Shown here: positions 27,167-33,365 of the stretch, one piece after another | Layout of the letters: the number at the start of each line of letters is the position of its first letter | Position numbering within the stretch: position 1 is the stretch's first letter | Program-made: the position numbers and the translations under genes | IMG/VR virus record: IMGVR_UViG_3300010885_008196 | Coordinates: 1-36,385 of that record | DNA: 36,385 nt | Direction: 5' to 3' (one strand) | Source: a virus | Notes under the pieces: model-generated | Databases searched by the model: none | Told to the model about the DNA's origin: nothing | What the model saw: the letters and a program-made list of their open reading frames with translations, nothing else

Positions 27167-27541
27167 ATGCCATTTTTTAAAACAACAAAGAATATTTTAG
27201 TAGACAGCGGAGAATATTTTGAATCAGCCTGGATGGCAAGCGAAACTCTGATATTACCGCCAAAGAAAGATTGGGACTATGCTAGAGAAATGCAAATAGA
27301 GGACGTTGATCTCTGGGAAGTAGTATACGAGGATAAAGTCGGCGTGTACGCATCATGGAGCCCGTACGCTGAATTTTATATGATACGATACGGATGGAAA
27401 GATCAATCTCCTAAGATTGAAACATACTACGGCCCAGGAGCTATGGATAAAGTAATTGCTATTGCAAAAGCAAACGGAACTGCATTACCATTGCATCAAC
27501 ATTGGGTTGAAGATGAACAGATGTGGTTATATCACAAGTGA
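27167..27541 (+). CDS. Small conserved phage protein, paralogue of the gene at 32329
   Basis: A 124-residue protein of unknown function. It aligns along its length with the protein at 32329: FKTTKNIL against FKTNKQIL, an IEDVDLWEVVY block against IEDVLLWEQLY, VGVYASWSPYAEFYMI against VGIYAAWNPYDEFYII, then a Gly-rich turn, a helix and ALPLHQHWV against ELPASDKWI. It is acidic and aromatic-rich, with no signal peptide. It begins one base after the preceding stop, with AAGGA upstream. Its last 10 bases overlap the end of the convergent halogenase gene. No enzyme motif was recognised. Confidence 0.65.
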   Translation: MPFFKTTKNILVDSGEYFESAWMASETLILPPKKDWDYAREMQIEDVDLWEVVYEDKVGVYASWSPYAEFYMIRYGWKDQSPKIETYYGPGAMDKVIAIAKANGTALPLHQHWVEDEQMWLYHK

Positions 27542-28989
27542 TTTCTTACTAAGGATATAAATTCTTTGTGAGAGAATGTATCTATTGTACAATCAGTTTT
27601 TAGTTGTTGTTTAATTACATCCTCTGCTTCTTTCTTAACATGGCTGTAAGTTCTCTCATATTCTAATCTAATCGAATCTCTATTGAATAAATTTAAACCA
27701 TCCATGACCACAGTAAAATTATCCTGTGTAAACAATGCATAGTCAGAGATCATACTAAAATCTTCACCAATCGGCAACTTGTTACGCCACATATCTAGGT
27801 TTGTTTGTAAGCTATCTGGCAATTCTAACTGAGCCACGTCTTTCCAAAATTGCGTATTTGTCTTGTTAGTAACATACTGTAATACTACAAAATCTCGAAT
27901 GTTATCCATGATGCTTGTAAAAGACTTATTATAGCTATTGATAACGTGTTCATCATAGGCCGCGATTTTATGCATGAGTAAAAATGCCTGTTGTATACTA
28001 GTACCTATACTTGATGCTTCTAGTGGCTCTACAAAACTACTGCTTAGTCCAATAGCACAGCAATTTTTAATCCATGCGCGATCAACACATCCGGGATCAA
28101 ACTTAAATTCTTTTCCTATAGTTATTTCACCACCATATAATTTCTCTACTTCTGCTTTAGCTTTTTCAGTAGAGATGTAATCGCTATCAAATATGTAACC
28201 ATTACCGTGTCGTCCCCATACAGGAATACGAAATAACCAACCGTAGTCCATAGCACGGGCCACAGTCCACATATCGTATTCGTCGGTATCGCTAGTCTGG
28301 AATGTAATAGCTGACTTCATCTTTAGATATTTTCCGTATGACTGCCACTTGGCGCCCAGCTTTCCAATTAATAGTTTTTTGAATCCGGTGGAATCGATAT
28401 AAAAATCGTAACTATATTCTTTCTTCCCACCAGTTAGTGTTGAAATATTACCTTCTTCGTCTAAATTAACACTAGATATGTCGTCTTCAAACACACCAAT
28501 GCCTGCGGCTTTAGCAGTTTTAATTAAAAAATCGTGCAATTTGTTTGTATTAAAATGAAATTGATTAAACGGTGGAGTATCTTTTTGATTTAACCAGTAC
28601 TTTTCGATTCGATTCTTCCACAGTAATCTTGAATTTAAGTACTGTGTATTCTCACTAATTTGTTTTCCGTAAACATGCGGATACTGAGCAAGTTTTTTAT
28701 TAAATGGTTCTCCGACATTATGTAGGTAATCGTTATCACCCCAGTTGGCAAACATAATTCCTGATTTATAAGTAGCATCACATTCTTTAATTATAGTATG
28801 TTGATCAATGCCAGCGAATCCCATAAATTTTCTAAAATGCTCAGTACTTCCCTCACCGACACCTACAATACCGATATTTTTAGAATGAACTACATCAACT
28901 GTTATGTTTAGATATTTTTTTAAAATAATTGCTGAAATTAATCCGGCAGTTCCGCCACCTACAATTAGTACATTTTTTGGAGATTTCAT
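27532..28989 (-). CDS. FAD-dependent (tryptophan-type) halogenase
   Basis: A 485-residue flavoprotein of the tryptophan halogenase family, which uses FADH2, oxygen and halide to form HOX that reacts through an active-site lysine. Visible: the FAD motif GGGTAG (residues 11-16); GVGEGST (43-49); K75 in YKSGIMFANW at the place of the catalytic lysine (Lys79 of PrnA); DSTGF (199-203); a degenerate GWxWxIP motif, here GWLFRIP (250-256); and VEPLEAS with E324 at the place of the catalytic glutamate (Glu346 of PrnA). The Ser next to that Glu in PrnA is Ala here. Related genes occur in T4-like cyanophages; the Syn10 enzyme VirX1 iodinates varied substrates. No flavin reductase lies in the window. The ATG overlaps the preceding stop (ATGA), with AAGGA upstream. 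Substrate and halide are not predictable. Confidence 0.88.
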   Translation of the reverse strand: MKSPKNVLIVGGGTAGLISAIILKKYLNITVDVVHSKNIGIVGVGEGSTEHFRKFMGFAGIDQHTIIKECDATYKSGIMFANWGDNDYLHNVGEPFNKKLAQYPHVYGKQISENTQYLNSRLLWKNRIEKYWLNQKDTPPFNQFHFNTNKLHDFLIKTAKAAGIGVFEDDISSVNLDEEGNISTLTGGKKEYSYDFYIDSTGFKKLLIGKLGAKWQSYGKYLKMKSAITFQTSDTDEYDMWTVARAMDYGWLFRIPVWGRHGNGYIFDSDYISTEKAKAEVEKLYGGEITIGKEFKFDPGCVDRAWIKNCCAIGLSSSFVEPLEASSIGTSIQQAFLLMHKIAAYDEHVINSYNKSFTSIMDNIRDFVVLQYVTNKTNTQFWKDVAQLELPDSLQTNLDMWRNKLPIGEDFSMISDYALFTQDNFTVVMDGLNLFNRDSIRLEYERTYSHVKKEAEDVIKQQLKTDCTIDTFSHKEFISLVRNHL

Positions 28990-29684
28990 AATAGGTTATC
29001 CTTAATTTCGCTTAATATTAATTTTTTATTTTTAAAAGTTTTATAATAATTTTCTAAATTTCGTAATGCACCTATTGGACTGTTTAGTACAAACCCATCT
29101 TTAATAAATCCAGATAGTCTGTCATTAAATCGAAATTGCTGAAAATTTATCTTTTCATCAGTGTGAAATCTTAAGTAGGTAAAAATTTCACCTCTATCAA
29201 TCTTAAAGCAATTGTATCCGTTTTTGAGATAAAACGCAAATTCAGTATTACGAAACCATTTGCCGATATTAAACTGACCTGCTACAATCATACACCGTTG
29301 TGTGATATTGTTATCTTCGAGATATGGGTGTTCATAAAATGTTACTTCTAAACTTGGTGAATCTGTAAAAAATATAAAGCACTGTTTAAAGGAAAATAAT
29401 CGTCTTTTAAGATCTCTAATATTCACATGATTATTAAAGAACTGTTCGTCATAAAAATTACTAGTTATTTTTTCATCGTCAATGATAAAATCATATTCGT
29501 ATATTGATCGTAATGCATAAAGATTTTTTAGGTTTTTATTAAATGAAGGGCAATAATTTAACATAGCCATTCCGTTCTTGGCATCATGTAAGTTCTTTTT
29601 GTAAAAAATAGATGCTACTGATTCAGGCTCTTGTGCTAGCATCCATTCGGGTTCGATACATGCCCAGTAAACATTAATTGTCAT
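28986..29684 (-). CDS. Conserved phage protein of unknown function in the halogenase operon
   Basis: A 232-residue protein from ATG 29684, preferred over a longer frame because AAGGAAAGTA lies directly before it and the N-terminus becomes MTINVYWACIEPEW, a plausible protein start. Conserved-looking features are YCPSFNKNLKNLYALRS, YDFIIDDEKI, WFRNTEFAFYLK and a C-terminal ALRNLENYYKTFKN. There is no nucleotide-binding, metal-binding or membrane motif. The pattern 'CPxxxxxxKNxxxxxSxxDxE...WFR' seems familiar from marine phage genomes, where such proteins lie with oxygenases and halogenases, but no function is known to me. It overlaps the upstream oxygenase by 11 bases and the halogenase by 4. 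It may be a distant relative of the protein at 30341. Confidence 0.6.
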   Translation of the reverse strand: MTINVYWACIEPEWMLAQEPESVASIFYKKNLHDAKNGMAMLNYCPSFNKNLKNLYALRSIYEYDFIIDDEKITSNFYDEQFFNNHVNIRDLKRRLFSFKQCFIFFTDSPSLEVTFYEHPYLEDNNITQRCMIVAGQFNIGKWFRNTEFAFYLKNGYNCFKIDRGEIFTYLRFHTDEKINFQQFRFNDRLSGFIKDGFVLNSPIGALRNLENYYKTFKNKKLILSEIKDNLL

Positions 29685-30339
29685 TACTTTCCTTAGTGTA
29701 TGTGATATATGGTTTAAGTGGCTTGACCATTTTAATTGGTCTTGTTTCAAGCGGCATACCTAATGATGTCCGGTTATCCCATTTTTCATCAGCATGTGGA
29801 CCGTTGGCATTTACAAAATGAAAGAATCCTTGAAGATGCCATGCTTCTTCTGGATATTCAAATTTTTCACGCCAGTGTTTTAATACAATGCCTTTATAGA
29901 TTACTAAATCTCCGGGTTTAAGATCTACAGGAAACCCTTCCATATATAGTGGCCATGTATATTTGTTATCATCATAACTATAATTGAAACATAACGATGA
30001 GCTGATTTCACAAGCATATCGGTCATCATGCAGTTTCAATTCGTCGCCGTTAGTATACACTCTAAAATAAGAATACGTGGGTAGTAGATCAAGACCAGTA
30101 TGTGTTTCTAATACGGATTGTAATTTGATTAACATAGTTTCCATAGCAGGATCTGCATATTTTGAATGAGCATTTGGTACTTGTGCATTGTTTAGCAATT
30201 TTCCACCCTCAGATGAAAAGTCCTGCATCTCATCAAATAGTGCATACTGTGTTATAAAGTCCCTAAGTTCTTCTGAGATAGCGGATCTGACTATACAAAA
30301 TCCGTATTTTTTAAATTCTTCAATATGTTGTTGACTCAT
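29674..30339 (-). CDS. Putative 2-oxoglutarate/Fe(II) oxygenase
   Basis: A 221-residue protein from ATG 30339, preferred over an in-frame GTG four codons upstream; GTGGAAAATAAT is better read as ribosome site and spacer. The fold signs are PTYSYFRVYTNGDELKLH, with H104-D-D106 as the HxD metal pair, CEISSSLCFNY, then KPGDLVIYKG and VLKHWREKF, with H155 as distal ligand. W-rich strands follow (AWHLQGFFHFV). It starts one base after the preceding stop. Proteins with this 'YxRxYxxGxxLxxHxDRxxCExS' pattern are frequent in marine phages and bacteria and are thought to be oxygenases; substrates are unknown. An N-terminal helix (QQHIEEFKKYGFCIVRSAI) resembles phytanoyl-CoA hydroxylase-type starts. 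Confidence 0.72.
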   Translation of the reverse strand: MSQQHIEEFKKYGFCIVRSAISEELRDFITQYALFDEMQDFSSEGGKLLNNAQVPNAHSKYADPAMETMLIKLQSVLETHTGLDLLPTYSYFRVYTNGDELKLHDDRYACEISSSLCFNYSYDDNKYTWPLYMEGFPVDLKPGDLVIYKGIVLKHWREKFEYPEEAWHLQGFFHFVNANGPHADEKWDNRTSLGMPLETRPIKMVKPLKPYITYTKESNDN

Positions 30340-30340
30340 A

Positions 30341-31096
30341 TTATTTTCCACTAAAAGGACATTTTCCCTGTTTGTCTAAAAATTCATGTATCTTTTTCTT
30401 TTTTTGATACCTACGATCGTCTTTCATGAACAACTTATAAAGTCCAAATTCGCGATCCCATTCTTTTTCTGTAACTAGATGATGTTTTATTACAACATTT
30501 CTTTCAGACATCGGATGTAACATCATCAACGGAGTTAATGGTGGTATAATACATGCCTGTTCTTGCGTTTGATTAATAACAAACATGTTAATATGTGTAA
30601 AATGTTGAATTTTATAATTCACGACCGCAGGCAAGATAGTAACATTGTTTAATAATGGTCTTAAATTCCAAGTAGGTTGAGTAGCAGTAAAATAAATTTC
30701 TTCTTTAGTTTTAAAGCCCCAGGGATTGGCTATCTTAATATTCTTACCATCATGCTGAGCAAATCCTTCAAATTGATACGGAGCATGTGATCCTTCAGTG
30801 CTGATATCATCATTTGATCCCTTCCATGAATACCACGCATCTCCTGGATTATTTAATGTGTGAATAGTTAACTCCATTTCAAACCAACTGGGAATAACTA
30901 TACCTTTTTTATAATAATCAAGAACTCCTATACAATTTTTTATAGTACCAAATTCCTTATCCGGTACCTGCTTAGGAGTTTTAGACCACCATTCGGGTAT
31001 ATATTTTATTGCATGGTCAACCTTAGCATAATCATATGCATAAGGTAACTTAGTAAAACAATCTAAAACGATATTTTTTTTCTTAAAAAAGAACAT
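30341..31096 (-). CDS. Conserved phage protein of unknown function (CPF C-terminus)
   Basis: A 251-residue protein with IVLDCFTKLPYAYDYAKV, YIPEWWSKTPKQ, IGVLDYYKKGIVIPSWFEME, a central ANPWGF segment, TQPTWNLRPLLNNVTILPAV, FTHINMFVIN and a basic C-terminus ending GKCPFSGK. I recall this family from marine T4-like phages, often near oxygenases and halogenases, without an assigned function. Tryptophans are numerous. No catalytic triad, Walker or metal motif is seen; the paired Cys residues near each end (C13 and the CPF Cys) could bind metal, but that is a guess. The ATG overlaps the upstream stop by one base (TAATG). Dependence on the upstream oxygenase for translation is likely. Confidence 0.6.
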   Translation of the reverse strand: MFFFKKKNIVLDCFTKLPYAYDYAKVDHAIKYIPEWWSKTPKQVPDKEFGTIKNCIGVLDYYKKGIVIPSWFEMELTIHTLNNPGDAWYSWKGSNDDISTEGSHAPYQFEGFAQHDGKNIKIANPWGFKTKEEIYFTATQPTWNLRPLLNNVTILPAVVNYKIQHFTHINMFVINQTQEQACIIPPLTPLMMLHPMSERNVVIKHHLVTEKEWDREFGLYKLFMKDDRRYQKKKKIHEFLDKQGKCPFSGK

Positions 31097-31725
31097 TAGT
31101 TCGGCCTATCTTTTAACCATGTTACGAGAGCATACTTAGTACCACTAGTCACTGGATGCGCTACATGTGCATATGCATAGTTAGAGGGGAATAGAATTAA
31201 CATGCCCGGTTCAGGTTTAATTTTAACACCAAAATTTGGAAATTCTATCTCACCACCCACATAGTCAGAATTTAGATATACAATAGCAGACACTGCTCTT
31301 CCAATACGTGTGGAACCGTCATAGTGTTTTCTATACTCTTCACCGGCGCCGTACTTTAATAGTTGGTATTGTTCATGCACTAACTCTTCTTGTATGTTAT
31401 ATCTAAAAGTATAAGGTACAGTCGCAGCCATTAACAGCATCCTATATTGATTATGTACATTTTGCATAACTGGATTGTTTCCAACATCACCAGTATATGT
31501 GACATTTAGCAATTTATTAGTTCGAGCACGTTGAAAAGGCCCGTCTCCGATTGTTTCCGCTCTCTGCCAAAATGCTCCTGAATCCGGATTAGTACATTCT
31601 TTTTCAACAGTTTTGATTGTTTCTGCTGGATTTGGCCACACATTTTCAAAAATATCTATACACCCGCCGACGGTAGAATTCGGAGTTAGTTCGCCAGGAA
31701 AAAGCCCGTTAATCATTAATGCCAT
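31096..31725 (-). CDS. Prolyl-4-hydroxylase-like 2OG/Fe(II) oxygenase
   Basis: A 209-residue protein with the P4H-type core: LLKYGAGEEYRKHYDGS with H134-x-D136; VSAIVYLNSDYVGGEIEF, the classic 'YLNxxYxGGExxF' strand pair; GMLILFPSNY; and AHVAHPVTSGTKYALVTW with H187 as distal ligand and K197 as the 2-oxoglutarate anchor. The family hydroxylates proline or other residues and small molecules using 2-oxoglutarate and Fe(II); several T4-like marine phages carry such genes. The first ~100 residues are family-specific. It is the first gene of the five-gene minus-strand operon. GAGGAG lies about 9 bases before the ATG and a promoter-like box lies further upstream. The substrate is unknown; fiber proteins are one possibility. 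Confidence 0.85.
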   Translation of the reverse strand: MALMINGLFPGELTPNSTVGGCIDIFENVWPNPAETIKTVEKECTNPDSGAFWQRAETIGDGPFQRARTNKLLNVTYTGDVGNNPVMQNVHNQYRMLLMAATVPYTFRYNIQEELVHEQYQLLKYGAGEEYRKHYDGSTRIGRAVSAIVYLNSDYVGGEIEFPNFGVKIKPEPGMLILFPSNYAYAHVAHPVTSGTKYALVTWLKDRPN

Positions 31726-31744
31726 CTATATGTCTCCTCGATAT

Positions 31745-31754
31745 ACTATTTACA
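31745..31754 (-). promoter_or_regulatory. T4-late-promoter-like box, leftward
   Basis: Read on the minus strand, TGTAAATAGT lies about 20 bases before ATG 31725 and directly ahead of the ribosome site GAGGAG. It matches the TAAATA core of the other boxes in this window and faces away from the box at 31789. It would drive the oxygenase-halogenase operon. Confidence 0.45.
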
Positions 31755-31788
31755 ATAAAAAAAACGCCGGCCATTGCATCTTGAACTG

Positions 31789-31797
31789 CTAAATACT
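31789..31797 (+). promoter_or_regulatory. T4-late-promoter-like box, rightward
   Basis: CTAAATACT, identical to the box at 1668-1676, lies 35 bases before ATG 31833. A start six bases after the last A of CTAAATA would be near 31801, leaving a leader of ~32 bases that contains the ribosome site AAGGAG (31820-31825). Confidence 0.5.
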
Positions 31798-31832
31798 AGA
31801 TAATACCTAGCCTAGAACTAAGGAGCAACAAT

Positions 31833-32345
31833 ATGAAAATAACAGCAGTTTATCACGTAACAAATAAAGAGTGGACAGTTGAATCAACTGACACATATGC
31901 CCCGGATTGTGACATGCACATTAGTTTTTCATCTGAAACTAAAGAGATAGCATTTACCGATATAAAATTTGGTTATAAATTAACTTTAAATAACGAAGTC
32001 GTAGCAGAAACAGATTACCCAATAGACAATATTAAACTTGAAACTGCGGTTGACGGATCACCAGTTGCAATGCCGCGCTTTATTATGCAACCAGGAGTAG
32101 ACTATAGTTTACATTTGTGGGCCGACGATGCAGGCCAGCACGGTGAACTTAATTCAGTTATAAAAATGTCTAAACCTGAACAACCACATCCGTCGTGGAT
32201 CTGGAATGAAACCATGTGGACAGCTCCAATTCCGTTGCCAACTGATGGTAAGACTTACAAGTGGAATGAAACGACTAAATCATGGGGCCCAGCTGATACT
32301 GATGTAGTTTGGATGGATGACTATGTCCATGCTGTTCAAAACTAA
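31833..32345 (+). CDS. Small phage protein with a Trp-rich C-terminal motif
   Basis: A 170-residue protein. The N-terminal ~110 residues look like a beta-sandwich (ISFSSETKEIAF, YKLTLNNEVVAETDYPI, PGVDYSLHLWADDAG). The C-terminal part has HPSWIWNETMWTAPIPLP and YKWNETTKSW, a 'PSWxWxxxxWxxPxxxPxDGxxYxWxExxxxW' motif that recurs in small marine phage proteins near fiber or tail genes. Its function is unknown to me; a chaperone or virion part is possible. AAGGAG is well placed and a late-promoter-like box lies upstream. Its 3' end overlaps the start of the next gene by 17 bases. Confidence 0.65.
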   Translation: MKITAVYHVTNKEWTVESTDTYAPDCDMHISFSSETKEIAFTDIKFGYKLTLNNEVVAETDYPIDNIKLETAVDGSPVAMPRFIMQPGVDYSLHLWADDAGQHGELNSVIKMSKPEQPHPSWIWNETMWTAPIPLPTDGKTYKWNETTKSWGPADTDVVWMDDYVHAVQN

Positions 32346-32688
32346 TAAACAAATATTAGAAACTGCCTGGGATCATCATACTCGTGCAGGATCGAGTACA
32401 CCGCCACATAAAGAATTATGGAACTGTGATAGAATTATAGATATCGAAGATGTATTATTGTGGGAACAACTATACTATCAACAAGGACATGTTGGAATAT
32501 ATGCCGCTTGGAATCCATACGATGAGTTTTATATTATAGTACATAACTTATTTCTAGATAGTCCTGCGGGAATTGAAAAATTTCGAGGATTTGATGCAAG
32601 TGAGCAAGTGTATAGTCGAGCGGCAGAGTTAGGAATAGAACTTCCCGCTAGTGATAAATGGATTTCAACTCCAGCGCAACTGAAATAA
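32329..32688 (+). CDS. Small conserved phage protein, paralogue of the gene at 27167
   Basis: A 119-residue protein from ATG 32329, chosen over in-frame ATGs at 32317 and 32323 because the paralogue begins with almost the same MxFKTxK sequence. No start has a clear ribosome site; the gene begins inside the preceding one, so coupling is likely. Conserved blocks are IEDVLLWEQLYY, VGIYAAWNPYDEFYII and a C-terminal ELPASDKWI. Function unknown. Its last 24 bases overlap the end of the convergent gene at 32665. Confidence 0.65.
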   Translation: MLFKTNKQILETAWDHHTRAGSSTPPHKELWNCDRIIDIEDVLLWEQLYYQQGHVGIYAAWNPYDEFYIIVHNLFLDSPAGIEKFRGFDASEQVYSRAAELGIELPASDKWISTPAQLK

Positions 32689-32919
32689 CGTTAAATCTTT
32701 TTCTCTTTCAAACACAATCCTAGACCACCAATCGGCATTATCTTTTAACAACTGAGCTCGATACTCCTGTTGCCATAGGGTTTCTAATAGTTGATTCTTT
32801 TCTTGAAATCCAACTAGGCAGTCAAATTGGTCTTTATATTTTTTTAAAATAAAACCGTTGGCTTTGACAAAACCGGCATTGATCTTTTGATCTGCGCCTA
32901 CTACTAGCATTTCAATCAT
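32665..32919 (-). CDS. Small protein of unknown function after the Nudix gene
   Basis: An 84-residue protein with N-terminal MLVVGADQKINAGF and a helical, charged second half (FQEKNQLLETLWQQEYRAQ, then DNADWWSRIVFEREKDLTLF). The ATG overlaps the Nudix stop as ATGA, which supports it as a real gene despite its size. No family is recognised. It is the last gene of the minus-strand neck block and converges on the small plus-strand gene. Its even frame and translational coupling are the evidence. Confidence 0.55.
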   Translation of the reverse strand: MIEMLVVGADQKINAGFVKANGFILKKYKDQFDCLVGFQEKNQLLETLWQQEYRAQLLKDNADWWSRIVFEREKDLTLFQLRWS

Positions 32920-33365
32920 ATTAAATCAACTAGATCAAATATAGTTTGAAGTTTTGTACGAATAGTCTTACTTGAAAAACTATTACGGAGTCCTTGGTGT
33001 AGGGGTTTAGGAGCATGATCTATCGTAGCCCATGCCCAACCTTGATGCTCATCACTTAGCACAGGAACAAATTCAGAGTCAACTACACACAAGTAAGTGT
33101 GGAAATTAAACACAGTATCATTTGATACGAATGTTTCAAGAGGTATAGTTTTTTTAATATCAGGAAGTGATCCAATTTCTTCTACTATTTCGCGCTGTAG
33201 ACCCTGCCATGGAGTTTCCCCTGTGATGTTTGTACCACCAACTAGACCCCATGTGCCTTCATGCTTGCCATGTGCTTTTTGTAATAGCAAGAATCGTCGT
33301 GTTGATTTGGCGTAGAACAATGCTCCGCTACAAACAATACGTTCTGTTATAGTTCTAGTCTCCAT
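32916..33365 (-). CDS. Nudix hydrolase
   Basis: A 149-residue protein with a complete Nudix box from G44 to S66: GTNITGE, seven residues, then REIVEEIGS, fitting GX5EX7REUXEEXGU except for Ser at the last, usually hydrophobic, position. E59, E62 and E63 are the expected metal ligands. An N-terminal SGALFYAKSTRRFLLLQKA strand pair and WGLVGGT precede the box, as usual. The family hydrolyses nucleoside diphosphates linked to another moiety (for example oxidised dNTPs, ADP-ribose or caps); the substrate cannot be read here. It starts 19 bases before the end of the gp15-like gene, with AGGA close to the ATG, so it is cotranscribed with the neck genes. Confidence 0.9.
   Translation of the reverse strand: METRTITERIVCSGALFYAKSTRRFLLLQKAHGKHEGTWGLVGGTNITGETPWQGLQREIVEEIGSLPDIKKTIPLETFVSNDTVFNFHTYLCVVDSEFVPVLSDEHQGWAWATIDHAPKPLHQGLRNSFSSKTIRTKLQTIFDLVDLI

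Noticed and set aside
29685-29750. N-terminal extension of the unknown protein at 28986
   Set aside because: It would overlap the upstream oxygenase by 77 bases, whereas ATG 29684 has AAGGA directly upstream.
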